The notes beneath the pieces were generated by a model. That model was not told the DNA's origin, ran no database searches, and was given only the letters and a program-made list of their open reading frames with translations. From an uncultured Eggerthellaceae bacterium (GTDB taxonomy: Bacteria > Actinomycetota > Coriobacteriia > Coriobacteriales > Eggerthellaceae): 41,411 nucleotides of DNA. The stretch is taken from assembly GCA_910588435.1 (NCBI GenBank), contig CAJUPL010000016.1, forward strand, positions 1-41,411, written 5' to 3'. This document shows, piece by piece, positions 8,327 to 16,824 of the stretch (positions within the stretch are counted from its first letter, which is position 1; each line of letters opens with the position of its first letter). The position numbers and the translations under genes are program-made.

Positions 8327-10251
8327 GCATGCCCTCCTATGTCCGCGTCTCTTTCCGCATTATACTGTTGGATCACCGCATGAAGATCGGATGCCACCTC
8401 TGCTGGCAGCACCCCAGAATCCCTGATCTCATCTAGCGTTGCAGCCCTGAGCGCCTTCATTGACTTGAAATGCCTCATCAGCGCCTTCTTGCGAACAGGG
8501 CCGATGCCCGGCACCTCATCCAAGATGGATGCGGACATGCCCTTGCCGCGAAGCTCCCTGTGGAAGGTGATGGCGAACCTATGCGCTTCATCACGCACTT
8601 GCTTGACCAGATACAGCGATGCGGAGCCTCCGGGCAAGACGATGGGGCCTGAGTCCTGCCACGGCACGAACAGCTCCTCATCCCTCTTTGCAAGGCCGAC
8701 GATGGGGATGTCGTCTATTCCCATCTCATCGAACATCTCAAGCGCCGCTGTCAGCTGCGGCTTGCCGCCGTCTAGGATGATGAGGTCTGGCTTGGAGCCG
8801 AATCGCTCATCTTCCATCCTCTCCTTGGAGTAGCGACGCGACATCACCTCTTGCATGCTCAAGAAGTCATTCGCCTCATCCAGCTGCGCGCGGATCTTGA
8901 ATCTCCTGTATTGGTTCTTGTCTGGCTTGCCGCCTGTGAACACCACCATGGATGCCACCGTGTATGCACCATGCAGCGTTGAGATGTCGAAGCATTCGAT
9001 GCGCATGGGAGGCTTGTCAAGCGCGAGCGCGCTCTCAAGCTGAGCCAAGGCTTGGTTTATCCGCTTGTCATCGTAGTTGGTTCGCACCTTGTAGCGCATG
9101 AGCGTGTGCTTGGCGTTGCGCTCTGCAAGCTTGACCAGCTCCATGCGCTCTCCGCGTTGAGGCTCCAGCAGACGCACCTTCGCACCATGCACCGATGCCA
9201 GCTTCTCGGTCAGCCACTCAGACATGGCGTCCGCATCTTCTGGGAGCGCCCGCAAGATGACCTCATGCGGGATGGACGTGGTGGCATCGTAGTAGCGCAT
9301 CAAGAAATTGCGCAACAGATCCTCGTCTGGCACGTCTGAGCCCTTGTTCAAGATGAACTCATTGGAGTTCAAGATGCGACCTTCGCGAATCTGGAACACA
9401 TGCACGCCTGCTACGGTCTCCTCACGGAAAATGCCGATGACATCCGCATCCAGGTTCTTTGAGGACACGGCATGCTGCTTCTCGTTCTGGGATCCTATGG
9501 TCTCTATCCGAGACCTCACGCGTGCCGCTCTCTCGAAATCAAGGGAAGCTGCTGCTTCTTCCATCTCGTAGGTCAGCTCTTCTAGGAACTCTTGGCGGTT
9601 GCCTGAGAGGAACCTCTCTATCTTGGAGACGTTCTTCGCATACTCCTCTTCTGTGATGCTGCCAGAGCAGGCCCCGGGGCCTAGCCCCACATGAGCATCG
9701 AAGCAGGCAGTGCAGCCTTCCATCAGCGTGCTCGCATCAGGCAGGTTGCGATCGCGCTTCGCCCCCTTGCCAGAATACCCCGCACGCTCCAGCTTCCGGT
9801 TCATGGACCTCCACTCCGCACAGCTTGCAGCACAGAGCGGAACCACTCGACGCGCGATGTCTATCAAGCGCCTTGCAGCTCTTGCATCAGTGAATGGGCC
9901 GAAGTAGCGGGAGTCGCGCTTGTGCTTCTCACGCGTGTACTTGATGGCAGGGAACACATCGCCTTTGGTTATGCAGATGAACGGATAGCTCTTGTCGTCC
10001 TTGAAGTCAGCGTTGTAGAACGGCGAATGCTGGTTGATGAGGTTCTTCTCCAAGACCAGGGATTCATGCTCGTTCTCCACCACTATGTATTCGAATGAGT
10101 CTATCTGCTCTACCAGAAGCGGTATCTTGGCGCGGCTGTCTTGGAAGTTCACATACTGCCGCATGCGGGCTCTCAGCTGCTTCGCCTTGCCAACGTAGAT
10201 GACGTTGCCATCGGAATCCTTCCAAAGGTAGACTCCTGGCTCTGTGGGCAC
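8323..10251 (-). CDS. uvrC: UvrABC excinuclease subunit C
   Basis: UvrC makes both incisions around a DNA lesion in nucleotide excision repair. The 642-residue protein has an N-terminal GIY-YIG domain (GVYLWKDSDGNVIYVGKAK, residues 6-24), a UVR motif (about residues 215-250), the RNase H-like endonuclease domain (ECFDIST..., ILDGGKPQL) and a C-terminal helix-hairpin-helix (DEVPGIGPVRKKALMRHF). The start is GTG at 10,249-10,251 with AAGGGGGAG 9 bases upstream; the frame stays open upstream but has no other usual start codon. The cysteine cluster is unusual: Cys140, 144, 180, 183 and 195 with a long insert, and Gly191 where E. coli has the Fe-S ligand Cys174. Confidence 0.95.
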   Translation of the reverse strand: MPTEPGVYLWKDSDGNVIYVGKAKQLRARMRQYVNFQDSRAKIPLLVEQIDSFEYIVVENEHESLVLEKNLINQHSPFYNADFKDDKSYPFICITKGDVFPAIKYTREKHKRDSRYFGPFTDARAARRLIDIARRVVPLCAASCAEWRSMNRKLERAGYSGKGAKRDRNLPDASTLMEGCTACFDAHVGLGPGACSGSITEEEYAKNVSKIERFLSGNRQEFLEELTYEMEEAAASLDFERAARVRSRIETIGSQNEKQHAVSSKNLDADVIGIFREETVAGVHVFQIREGRILNSNEFILNKGSDVPDEDLLRNFLMRYYDATTSIPHEVILRALPEDADAMSEWLTEKLASVHGAKVRLLEPQRGERMELVKLAERNAKHTLMRYKVRTNYDDKRINQALAQLESALALDKPPMRIECFDISTLHGAYTVASMVVFTGGKPDKNQYRRFKIRAQLDEANDFLSMQEVMSRRYSKERMEDERFGSKPDLIILDGGKPQLTAALEMFDEMGIDDIPIVGLAKRDEELFVPWQDSGPIVLPGGSASLYLVKQVRDEAHRFAITFHRELRGKGMSASILDEVPGIGPVRKKALMRHFKSMKALRAATLDEIRDSGVLPAEVASDLHAVIQQYNAERDADIGGHA

Positions 10252-10524
10252 CTTGGCAAGCTCCCCCTTTATCCGGGCGAGCTTCTCCTCCTGGCTCTCT
10301 GACCTAGCAGCTATCTTGGCTCCTTCTGACGACGATCAATGCGATGTTTATGGACATATTCTATTAGCGATCCATCGAACGAGGACGATGCGTTCGTATT
10401 CAACATCTTGAAAACATCAGTGAACGCATGAGCAACCTCTGGCGAACCTAGAGCCTCGCATGCGCTCTTGAGGATAGACTCAAGAGCAGTTGAGATGGAT
10501 AGAGCCTTGAAGGAGGCGCTCACG
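10252..10524. other. Divergent spacer between uvrC and the + strand unknown gene
   Basis: These 273 bases should hold the promoters of both divergent transcripts. A TAGAAT (minus strand, 10,358-10,363) is a possible -10 for uvrC without a clear -35. A perfect inverted repeat lies at 10,464-10,487. A minus-strand reading frame of 70 codons spans most of it but starts with GTG lacking a ribosome-binding site, so it is not called as a gene. Confidence 0.5.
10464..10487. repeat. Perfect 9-bp inverted repeat, possible operator
   Basis: The arms GCTCTTGAG (10,464-10,472) and CTCAAGAGC (10,479-10,487) are perfectly complementary around a 6-base centre GATAGA. It sits 37 bases before the start of the + strand unknown gene, a usual place for an operator. 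It has no T run, so it is not an obvious terminator. Confidence 0.5.
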
Positions 10525-10860
10525 ATGACGTATCAGAAGCTATTCCAAAAGATGATGGATGAGCAATCCAAGTTCATGCCAACCATCCAGCAGCTCGGGC
10601 AAGAGGGCAAGCTCCCCGAGGACTTCGCGAAAGCGGTGCGCGGGATAGAGGCATGGGATCAGGAAGCAGACATGAAGCTTGGGGATGCTGAGGCACCAGC
10701 GCTAGCCCCATCAACCGATCCGGTCAGCATGTTCTCCAATGCGCTGTTCACTTACAAGGGCATGTTCTCTGAGAAGGAGCAGGAAGCCATCCAGCTCTAC
10801 CGTGAGTACGCAGAGGAGATGTTCCATTTGATCAATGAGGCGAACGTCCAGCCTGCATGA
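10525..10860 (+). CDS. Small acidic protein of unknown function
   Basis: I do not recognise the family. The 111-residue product is acidic, appears helical, has no membrane segment or signal peptide, and carries a central Ala/Pro/Asp-rich linker (about residues 51-67: GDAEAPALAPSTDPVSM) between two amphipathic parts. The ends (MTYQKLFQKMMDEQSKF and EKEQEAIQLYREYAEEMFHLI) could form coiled or bundled helices. The ATG at 10,525 has AAGGAGG 8 bases upstream, which decides the start over an in-frame ATG 57 bases earlier. It stands alone on the + strand between uvrC and the patatin gene and ends before a strong hairpin. Confidence 0.75.
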   Translation: MTYQKLFQKMMDEQSKFMPTIQQLGQEGKLPEDFAKAVRGIEAWDQEADMKLGDAEAPALAPSTDPVSMFSNALFTYKGMFSEKEQEAIQLYREYAEEMFHLINEANVQPA

Positions 10861-10881
10861 TCTGCTACAGAGCATCTCAGC

Positions 10882-10910
10882 GAAGGGCGGGTGCGATGCA
10901 TCCGCCCTTC
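10882..10910. terminator. Bidirectional hairpin between convergent genes
   Basis: Perfect 9-bp arms GAAGGGCGG (10,882-10,890) and CCGCCCTTC (10,902-10,910) lie between the stop codons of the + strand unknown gene and the minus-strand patatin gene. T runs are short on both sides, so it is a moderate terminator at best, but the convergent position supports that role. Confidence 0.6.
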
Positions 10911-10937
10911 TTCATGCAAGACCAGCTTTCATCTGCC

Positions 10938-11861
10938 TCATCCGGCAAGCCATTCCATCCACTTCGGGAAGTCGCGCTCTGATTGCTGACGCCCCATTTC
11001 AAGAGAGGAATATAGCGCATCCACATCAGTGGTCCTGTTGTTCACGGGCATCTCATCGGGATAGAAGACGTGAGCCGCGCCTATGCGCTCCAACCCCTCT
11101 ATCTTGTCACAGAGATCGTTGTACTCATGCCACCTGCGCTCCGCCGCCTGCCAGATCAGAGGCTTATCCTTGAATGCGCGCTTCATGGCTAACGAGACGA
11201 GCGGGTTCTGCTTCTTCTTCCGGTATCCCTTCGGTTGCGTCCTCACGATGAAGAACCTCGAGAAGCCCTCCTCTGCAGCCGGCATCAGGCCGATGCCCAC
11301 ATCTGACCCAAGGCCACCATCCATGTACGTGCGACCATCTATCACAGTTGGCTCCATGAAACCCGGAAGCGACGATGATGCGCGAACCTTCTTCATCATG
11401 TCAGACGCATCAGCCATGTCAGTCTTCGTCCAGATGACATCTTCGCCAGTGTCAGCGTCGAAAGCCTCGATGTGGACCTCTGAGGGGTTCGCAATGAACA
11501 TATCCCAATCGAATGACATGACGTCATCTTCGCTGTAACGTTCCTCTGCGCCCTCATATATCCAAGGACCGTCGAAGAAATGCTTGCGTGAGAGGAGCCT
11601 TGCCCAACCGATGTGCTCAGGGTTCGCCACATAGCCCGTGAATGACTCCTCAGCACGAGGGGCGTCCCATGAGACATAGTTCACAGCGTTGCTTGCGCCA
11701 GCAGACGTGCCATACACATGCCCAAAGCTCACGCCTTCGCGTATCAGCTTTGCAACAACAGCTGATGTGTAGCTTGCGCGAGTGCCACCGCCTTCGAATA
11801 TGAGCGCCACATCATCTACGTTGATGCGCGGCACATCCGCCTCTGTCCTCTCGTATTTCAT
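10938..11861 (-). CDS. Patatin-like phospholipase (YjjU type)
   Basis: Patatin-like hydrolases cleave acyl esters of phospholipids or other lipids with a Ser-Asp dyad. The 307-residue product has all landmarks: the oxyanion-hole glycines FEGGGTRASYTSA (24-26), the nucleophile Ser53 in GTSAG, and the dyad Asp181 in DGGLGSD. No signal peptide is seen, so it is probably cytoplasmic. Its C-terminal ~90 residues fit the YjjU-like branch. No ribosome-binding site precedes the ATG; an extended -10 lies 7 bases upstream, so the message may be leaderless. A GTG at codon 10 is an alternative start. Substrate unknown. Confidence 0.88.
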   Translation of the reverse strand: MKYERTEADVPRINVDDVALIFEGGGTRASYTSAVVAKLIREGVSFGHVYGTSAGASNAVNYVSWDAPRAEESFTGYVANPEHIGWARLLSRKHFFDGPWIYEGAEERYSEDDVMSFDWDMFIANPSEVHIEAFDADTGEDVIWTKTDMADASDMMKKVRASSSLPGFMEPTVIDGRTYMDGGLGSDVGIGLMPAAEEGFSRFFIVRTQPKGYRKKKQNPLVSLAMKRAFKDKPLIWQAAERRWHEYNDLCDKIEGLERIGAAHVFYPDEMPVNNRTTDVDALYSSLEMGRQQSERDFPKWMEWLAG

Positions 11862-11868
11862 GCTGTTG

Positions 11869-11877
11869 AATATACCA
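11869..11877 (-). promoter_or_regulatory. Extended -10 promoter of the patatin gene
   Basis: On the minus strand TGG precedes TATATT (-10 at 11,869-11,874). The predicted start falls at or beside the ATG at 11,861, implying a leaderless transcript. No -35 hexamer is evident, which extended -10 promoters can tolerate. Confidence 0.45.
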
Positions 11878-11918
11878 TGGAGGCATCCCGGAGATCGCGA
11901 ACCGCCGCCCCCTTGCTC

Positions 11919-11924
11919 TATAAT
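11919..11924 (+). promoter_or_regulatory. Consensus -10 of the DEAD-box helicase / pckA operon
   Basis: A perfect TATAAT at 11,919-11,924 on the + strand predicts a start near 11,931, about 35 bases before the helicase ATG. The -35 region is poor. It is divergent from the patatin promoter in a 104-base spacer. Confidence 0.5.
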
Positions 11925-11965
11925 CGAACATATATCACCACATCTTCAGTTAGGAATCCATATAC

Positions 11966-13411
11966 ATGACATCATTCAGTGACCTTGGGCTTCCCAAGCA
12001 AGCGCTCAGGGCAGTAGACCGCATGGGCTTCGAAACGCCCACACCCGTACAGCAGCAAGCCATCCCCTATGTCCTGGAAGGCAGCGACGTCATCGCTGCC
12101 GCAAGCACGGGCACGGGCAAGACGGCAGCATTCCTTCTTCCAGTGCTCAGCCGCCTGGGCAAGCGCGAAAAAGGAAAGACCGCCCCACGCGCGCTCGTCA
12201 TCACCCCAACGCGTGAGCTTGCAGAGCAGATCTCATACAACTCCAAGATCATATCCCGCTCATGCGGGCTCTTCTCTACGGTGGTCTTCGGTGGCAAGCC
12301 CTACAACTCCCAGATCCGTGAGCTTCGCCGCGGAACGGACATCCTTATAGCAACCCCAGGCAGGTTGAATGACCTCATAGAGCGCGGCGTGGCAGACCTC
12401 TCAGAAGTTGAGGTGCTAGTGCTTGATGAGGCTGACCGCATGCTGGATATGGGCTTCCTGCCCGCCGTCAAGCAGATCGTGTCGAAGGTGCCTAAAGAGA
12501 GGCAGACGCTCCTCTTCTCCGCCACCATCGACGAATCCATCCAGAAGAACCTATCTGAGCTCTTGGTGGGGCCCAAGGTGGTGCAGGTGGCCCAGAAGGG
12601 CGAGACGGCGAAGATCGTAGAGCAGTTCGTCATGCCCGCATCCAACTCCCAGAAGCCAGAGCTCCTGAAGTGCCTGCTGGATGAGAAAGGCCATGACCGC
12701 GTGATCGTGTTCGCAAGGACGAAGAGGCGCGCTGAGGATCTGGCTCGTGAGCTCAACCGCAGTGGCTTCAAGACCGAATGCATCCACTCTGACAAGACGC
12801 AGGGCCAGAGGAAGAGCGCGCTGCAGAGCTTTCGCAAGGGAAACGCCGGCATCATCGTTGCAACAGACGTGCTGGCGCGTGGCATAGACATCCCAGAGGT
12901 GGATTACGTTGTGAACTATGACCTCCCGGACATGCCGGAGGACTACATCCACAGGATCGGGCGCACGGGACGTGCGGGCAATGAGGGATTCGCCGTGTCC
13001 CTTGTGGCTCAGAAGCAGATAGACAGGCTGGAGGCCATAGAGCAGCTCATCGGACGCAGCATCCCCGTCATGCGCATAGAGTCATATGACCTCGACATGA
13101 GCCAGCTTGCAAAGCCCTCAAGGAGAGAGGCGGCGAAGGCGCGCGACGGCGAGAGCAAGAGAGGCTCAAGGCAGAAGGCGCGAAAGGCCCGCTCCAAGAA
13201 GGAGCGCAAGGATCCAGAGTACGACTACACCGGATACGGGGACCTCAGGAAGGGCGCCAAGAAGCGCAAGGACCTGCGCCCAGGGGATCCTGACATGCGC
13301 CCCGGCAGAGCCAACAGGAAGAAGCGCGCCTCCTCATCTAGCTCAAAGCCGAAGAGGAACGCCAAGAAGAGCGATGCTCCAAGCAAGCGCAACAAGAAGG
13401 GAAAGCGCTAG
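11966..13411 (+). CDS. DEAD-box ATP-dependent RNA helicase
   Basis: DEAD-box helicases remodel RNA or RNA-protein complexes, for example in ribosome assembly or mRNA decay. The 481-residue protein shows the Q motif (GFETPTPVQQQAI), motif I ASTGTGKT (46-53), PTRELAEQ (81-88), DEAD (154-157), a SAT motif and HRIGRTGRAG. From about residue 390 the tail is almost entirely Lys/Arg/Ser-rich, which suggests non-specific RNA binding as in the RhlE/CshA-like group. The start ATG has TAGGAAT about 9 bases upstream. pckA begins 3 bases after its stop codon. Confidence 0.95.
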   Translation: MTSFSDLGLPKQALRAVDRMGFETPTPVQQQAIPYVLEGSDVIAAASTGTGKTAAFLLPVLSRLGKREKGKTAPRALVITPTRELAEQISYNSKIISRSCGLFSTVVFGGKPYNSQIRELRRGTDILIATPGRLNDLIERGVADLSEVEVLVLDEADRMLDMGFLPAVKQIVSKVPKERQTLLFSATIDESIQKNLSELLVGPKVVQVAQKGETAKIVEQFVMPASNSQKPELLKCLLDEKGHDRVIVFARTKRRAEDLARELNRSGFKTECIHSDKTQGQRKSALQSFRKGNAGIIVATDVLARGIDIPEVDYVVNYDLPDMPEDYIHRIGRTGRAGNEGFAVSLVAQKQIDRLEAIEQLIGRSIPVMRIESYDLDMSQLAKPSRREAAKARDGESKRGSRQKARKARSKKERKDPEYDYTGYGDLRKGAKKRKDLRPGDPDMRPGRANRKKRASSSSSKPKRNAKKSDAPSKRNKKGKR

Positions 13412-13414
13412 ATC

Positions 13415-14920
13415 ATGTCCAACGTTAACCTCCCATCCCCTATCCTCATAGAGCGCGCCATCAAGGACGAGGGCGCCGTGCTGGCGAACAACGGCTCCAT
13501 CAACGTGCTCACAGGCAAGCGCACTGGAAGGTCGGCCAAGGACAAGTTCATAGTGCACAACAGCGCTACAGCTGACAAAGTGGAATGGGGTGCTGTGAAC
13601 CAACCCATCAGCCAGGACGCGTTCGACGCCCTCTATGAGCAGGTCTCAAGCTACCTTGATGAGAGGGATGCCTTCATCTTCGAAGGGTTCGCAGGTACGC
13701 AGCCGGGTCATTCTATGGATTTCAGGATAGCCTGTGAGCTTCCAAGCCAGGCGTTCTTCATCTCGCAGCTCTTGCACGTGAGCAGCTCCATCGAAGAGGA
13801 GCCGTTCCAGATCCTGGTAGCGCCTGGGTTCCATGTAGACCCAGCTTTGCACCAGACAGCATCCGATGCAGCCATCATGATAGATTACAAGGCTAAAAGG
13901 GCTCTCATATGCGGCACGCGCTACTCCGGTGAGATCAAGAAGAGCGTGTTCTCCATCATGAACTTCGCACTGCCAGATGAGGGCATCTTGCCCATGCATT
14001 GTTCGGCGAACATGGCGCACGACGGCCGCACAGCCATCTTCTTCGGGCTCTCAGGCACTGGCAAGACCACCCTTTCCGCAGACCCTTCTCGTCTGCTGAT
14101 CGGAGACGATGAGCATGGCTGGGCAGATGACGGCGTCTTCAACTTCGAAGCGGGCTGCTACGCCAAATGCATCGGGCTTGACCCAGAGCATGAGCCCGAC
14201 ATCTACAAGGCCATCCGCTATGGCGCCATGACGGAGAATGTGGTCTTGAGCGAAGACCGCCAGCCCATGTACGCTGACGCGCGCTACACGGAGAACACTC
14301 GCGCAGCATATCCGCTCTATCACATAGCCAACATAGAGCCAAGCGGGCGCGGCAATGTGCCAAGCACAGTCATCTTCCTAACAGCTGACGCATTCGGCGT
14401 GCTGCCGCCCATATCCAAGCTCACGCTGGACCAAGCCATGTACTACTTCCTGTCCGGATACACATCGAAGGTGGCAGGAACAGAGGTTGGGATAACCGAG
14501 CCCACACCAACCTTCTCTACTTGCTTCGGAGAGCCCTTCTTGCCTTTGGACCCGCTTGTCTATGCAAGGATGCTGAAGGAGAAGGTGAAGGGCGCTGACG
14601 CCCAGGTCTTCTTGGTGAATACGGGATGGAACGGGCACGGCAAGCGCATGGCGCTTGCTCAGACCAGAGCCATGGTGAATGCCGCGCTATCAGGGGAGCT
14701 TGATGATGCTGCGTTCATGCCAGATGAGATATTCGGCGTGCTCATCCCGAAGTCATGCCCGGGATGCCCTGATGAGATATTGGACCCCAAGAGCTCTTGG
14801 GATGATGAGGATGCCTATCGAGCACAAGCGTTGAAGCTTGCGCGCATGCTCGATGACAACTTCAAGGAGAAGTATCCGAAGGCAAGCCAGGACGTTCGCT
14901 CCGCTGGACCTAGGATCTAG
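13415..14920 (+). CDS. pckA: Phosphoenolpyruvate carboxykinase (ATP)
   Basis: PckA interconverts oxaloacetate and phosphoenolpyruvate with ATP/ADP; it serves gluconeogenesis or, in anaerobes, CO2 fixation toward succinate. The 501-residue protein has the ATP-type P-loop GLSGTGKTTL (211-220), GDDEHGWADDGVFNFEAGCYAKC, and TENTRAAYP with the substrate-binding arginine. It is about 40 residues shorter at the N-terminus than the E. coli enzyme (540), beginning just before the conserved LTGKRTGRSAKDKF. No upstream in-frame start outside the helicase gene is apparent. The ribosome-binding site AGAAGGGA lies inside the helicase end, indicating an operon. Confidence 0.95.
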   Translation: MSNVNLPSPILIERAIKDEGAVLANNGSINVLTGKRTGRSAKDKFIVHNSATADKVEWGAVNQPISQDAFDALYEQVSSYLDERDAFIFEGFAGTQPGHSMDFRIACELPSQAFFISQLLHVSSSIEEEPFQILVAPGFHVDPALHQTASDAAIMIDYKAKRALICGTRYSGEIKKSVFSIMNFALPDEGILPMHCSANMAHDGRTAIFFGLSGTGKTTLSADPSRLLIGDDEHGWADDGVFNFEAGCYAKCIGLDPEHEPDIYKAIRYGAMTENVVLSEDRQPMYADARYTENTRAAYPLYHIANIEPSGRGNVPSTVIFLTADAFGVLPPISKLTLDQAMYYFLSGYTSKVAGTEVGITEPTPTFSTCFGEPFLPLDPLVYARMLKEKVKGADAQVFLVNTGWNGHGKRMALAQTRAMVNAALSGELDDAAFMPDEIFGVLIPKSCPGCPDEILDPKSSWDDEDAYRAQALKLARMLDDNFKEKYPKASQDVRSAGPRI

Positions 14921-14952
14921 CGGCAGCTTTGGCAGCGCAAGGGCACTGAGAC

Positions 14953-15555
14953 CTAGCCCATCTGGAGATTGGACTCAGGCACAACGGGCATGTCAGCCCC
15001 GGCACCTGGATGCTCAGCCCTCTCATCTAAGAGCAAGATGAGCTCATCCACGCTATCAGCGAAGATGAATGCAGCCTCAGCCTGCTCGGCCTCGATGAAG
15101 CGGGCCTCTATCATCTGCCCCACAAGGGCTCGCAAGCCATCGTAGAATCCATCCAGATTCAGGAAATAGCACGGGCCAGCTGTCAGTTGAAGGCGAACGC
15201 GGCTCATGATCTCAGATATCTCCTCCAGCGTGCCGACGCCGCCTGGAAGCGCCACGAACACATGAGCTAGCTCTATCATCAATGCCTTGCGCTCTTCCAT
15301 CGTCTCCACCACATAGAGCTCAGTCAGGTCATGCTGGGCAACACCTGCATCTATGAAGAACTGAGGCTCAACGCCGAATACCTCGCCGCCAGCCTCAAGC
15401 GTTGCCTTGGACACCTCGCCCATGAGCCCGATGGAGCTGCCGCCATACACGAGGGCATTCCCGCTCTTGCCGATCCAGAGCCCCACTTCCCTGGCAGCTC
15501 TCTTCATCTTCTCTGATGAGAGCGGAGAGGAGGCACAGTAAACCGTTATGTTCAT
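14953..15555 (-). CDS. LOG family nucleoside 5'-monophosphate phosphoribohydrolase
   Basis: LOG-family proteins, often mislabelled lysine decarboxylase, cleave the N-glycosidic bond of (cytokinin) nucleoside monophosphates. The 200-residue product has the Rossmann-like start MNITVYCASSPL, VYGGSSIGLMG, and the signature PGGVGTLEEISE (PGGxGTxxE). It is the last gene of the 16-gene minus-strand cluster and lies 29 bases after ackA. It converges on pckA with only 32 bases between them and no clear terminator. The true substrate cannot be read from sequence. Confidence 0.9.
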   Translation of the reverse strand: MNITVYCASSPLSSEKMKRAAREVGLWIGKSGNALVYGGSSIGLMGEVSKATLEAGGEVFGVEPQFFIDAGVAQHDLTELYVVETMEERKALMIELAHVFVALPGGVGTLEEISEIMSRVRLQLTAGPCYFLNLDGFYDGLRALVGQMIEARFIEAEQAEAAFIFADSVDELILLLDERAEHPGAGADMPVVPESNLQMG

Positions 15556-15584
15556 GTCTTCTACCTTATCTTCCTTGATGAGAG

Positions 15585-16799
15585 CTACATCATCTGACTG
15601 ACGAGGTCGCTGGTCTCGCGCGCGATGCGCATCTCCTCATCAGTGGTGACGACGCATATCTTGATGGGGCTATCGTCTATGGAGATGATGCGGTTCACGC
15701 CTATCTCTCCAGTCACGTCATTTCGCTTCTTGTCCAAGATCATGCCCATATGAGCCAGACCGTCGAAGATGCGCTCACGCAGCTCAGCGGAGTTCTCCCC
15801 GATGCCGGCCGTCATCACAACGGCATCCGTCCGCGTCATGGCTGCATAGTATCCGCCGATGGTCTTCTGGATCCTGTACACATACATATCTATGGCAAGC
15901 TCAGCCTGCTCATTTCCGGCCTTCACGGCATCCAGCACATCGCGCATGTCGGCAGACACCCCAGACACGCCGAGGATGCCGCTCTCCCTGTTCAAGACGG
16001 AATCCATCTCATCGAAGCTGATCCCCTCACGGCGCATGATGTAGGTGAGGATGGCAGGGTCGATGCTGCCTGACCTGGTGCCCATCATGAGACCCTCAAG
16101 GGGCGTGAATCCCATGGAAGTGTCGATGGACTTGCCGTGGTTCACCGCTGTGATGGAACCACCATTGCCAAGATGGCAGGTTATCAGTCCCAGATCCCTC
16201 AAGGGGCGGCCAAGCAGGTTCGCCGCCTGCTGTGCCGCATATCTGTGGCTTGTGCCGTGCGCACCGTATCTGCGGATCTTGTACTTCTCGTAGTACTCCA
16301 TGGGCAGCGGATACACATAGGCCTTCGGCGGCATGGTGGTGTGGAAGGCGGTGTCGAACACGGCCACCTGCGGGGTATCAGGCATGATGGAGCGCATCAT
16401 GTCGATGCAGGCATCAGCGGGAGGATTGTGCAAGGGCGCCAGATCTTCGCAGAGATCCAGCTTCTCACGCGCAGCCTCATCTATGAGCGCTGCCTTGCTG
16501 AAGTATTCGCCACCTGCCACGATCCTATTCCCGATGGCATCTATCTGACCCAGCCCGCTGATAGGGCTCTCGGGGTCATCAACGAGGATATCCAGCAAGC
16601 GCTTCAAGCACTCAGGCACGCTGAGCCCAGAGACGCTATATGTGCTCTTCTGGAAATCAGGTGCGAAGGAGATGCTCATGTATGCGTCATCCTTGCCCAC
16701 CTTCTCTGCAAGGCACTTCATGAGGGACACCTTGCCATCAGTCTCTATCAGCTGGCATTTGAGGCTTGAGCTTCCAGCATTGACCACAAGAACGCGCAT
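15585..16799 (-). CDS. ackA: Acetate kinase
   Basis: AckA makes ATP and acetate from acetyl phosphate in fermentation, or the reverse. The 404-residue protein has the ASKHA family start VVNAGSSSLKC (Asn7), VFDTAFHTTMP (Asp149), YGAHGTSHRY, CHLGNGGSITAV and MTAGIGENS. The usual GHRVVHGGE motif reads GNRIVAGGE, keeping the catalytic arginine (Arg92). AGAGGAG precedes the ATG. The usual partner pta (phosphotransacetylase) is not adjacent; the gene follows gpsA instead. Confidence 0.96.
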   Translation of the reverse strand: MRVLVVNAGSSSLKCQLIETDGKVSLMKCLAEKVGKDDAYMSISFAPDFQKSTYSVSGLSVPECLKRLLDILVDDPESPISGLGQIDAIGNRIVAGGEYFSKAALIDEAAREKLDLCEDLAPLHNPPADACIDMMRSIMPDTPQVAVFDTAFHTTMPPKAYVYPLPMEYYEKYKIRRYGAHGTSHRYAAQQAANLLGRPLRDLGLITCHLGNGGSITAVNHGKSIDTSMGFTPLEGLMMGTRSGSIDPAILTYIMRREGISFDEMDSVLNRESGILGVSGVSADMRDVLDAVKAGNEQAELAIDMYVYRIQKTIGGYYAAMTRTDAVVMTAGIGENSAELRERIFDGLAHMGMILDKKRNDVTGEIGVNRIISIDDSPIKICVVTTDEEMRIARETSDLVSQMM

Positions 16800-16824
16800 A
16801 TCGCTCCTCTATCCTTTGCTACGA

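Noticed and set aside
10311..10523. Minus-strand frame of 70 codons upstream of uvrC
   Set aside because: It starts with GTG without a ribosome-binding site, overlaps the + strand unknown gene's start region, and matches no family. It may be real but cannot be supported.
14921..14952. Terminator between pckA and the convergent LOG gene
   Set aside because: The 32-base spacer shows no stable hairpin with a T run in either direction.
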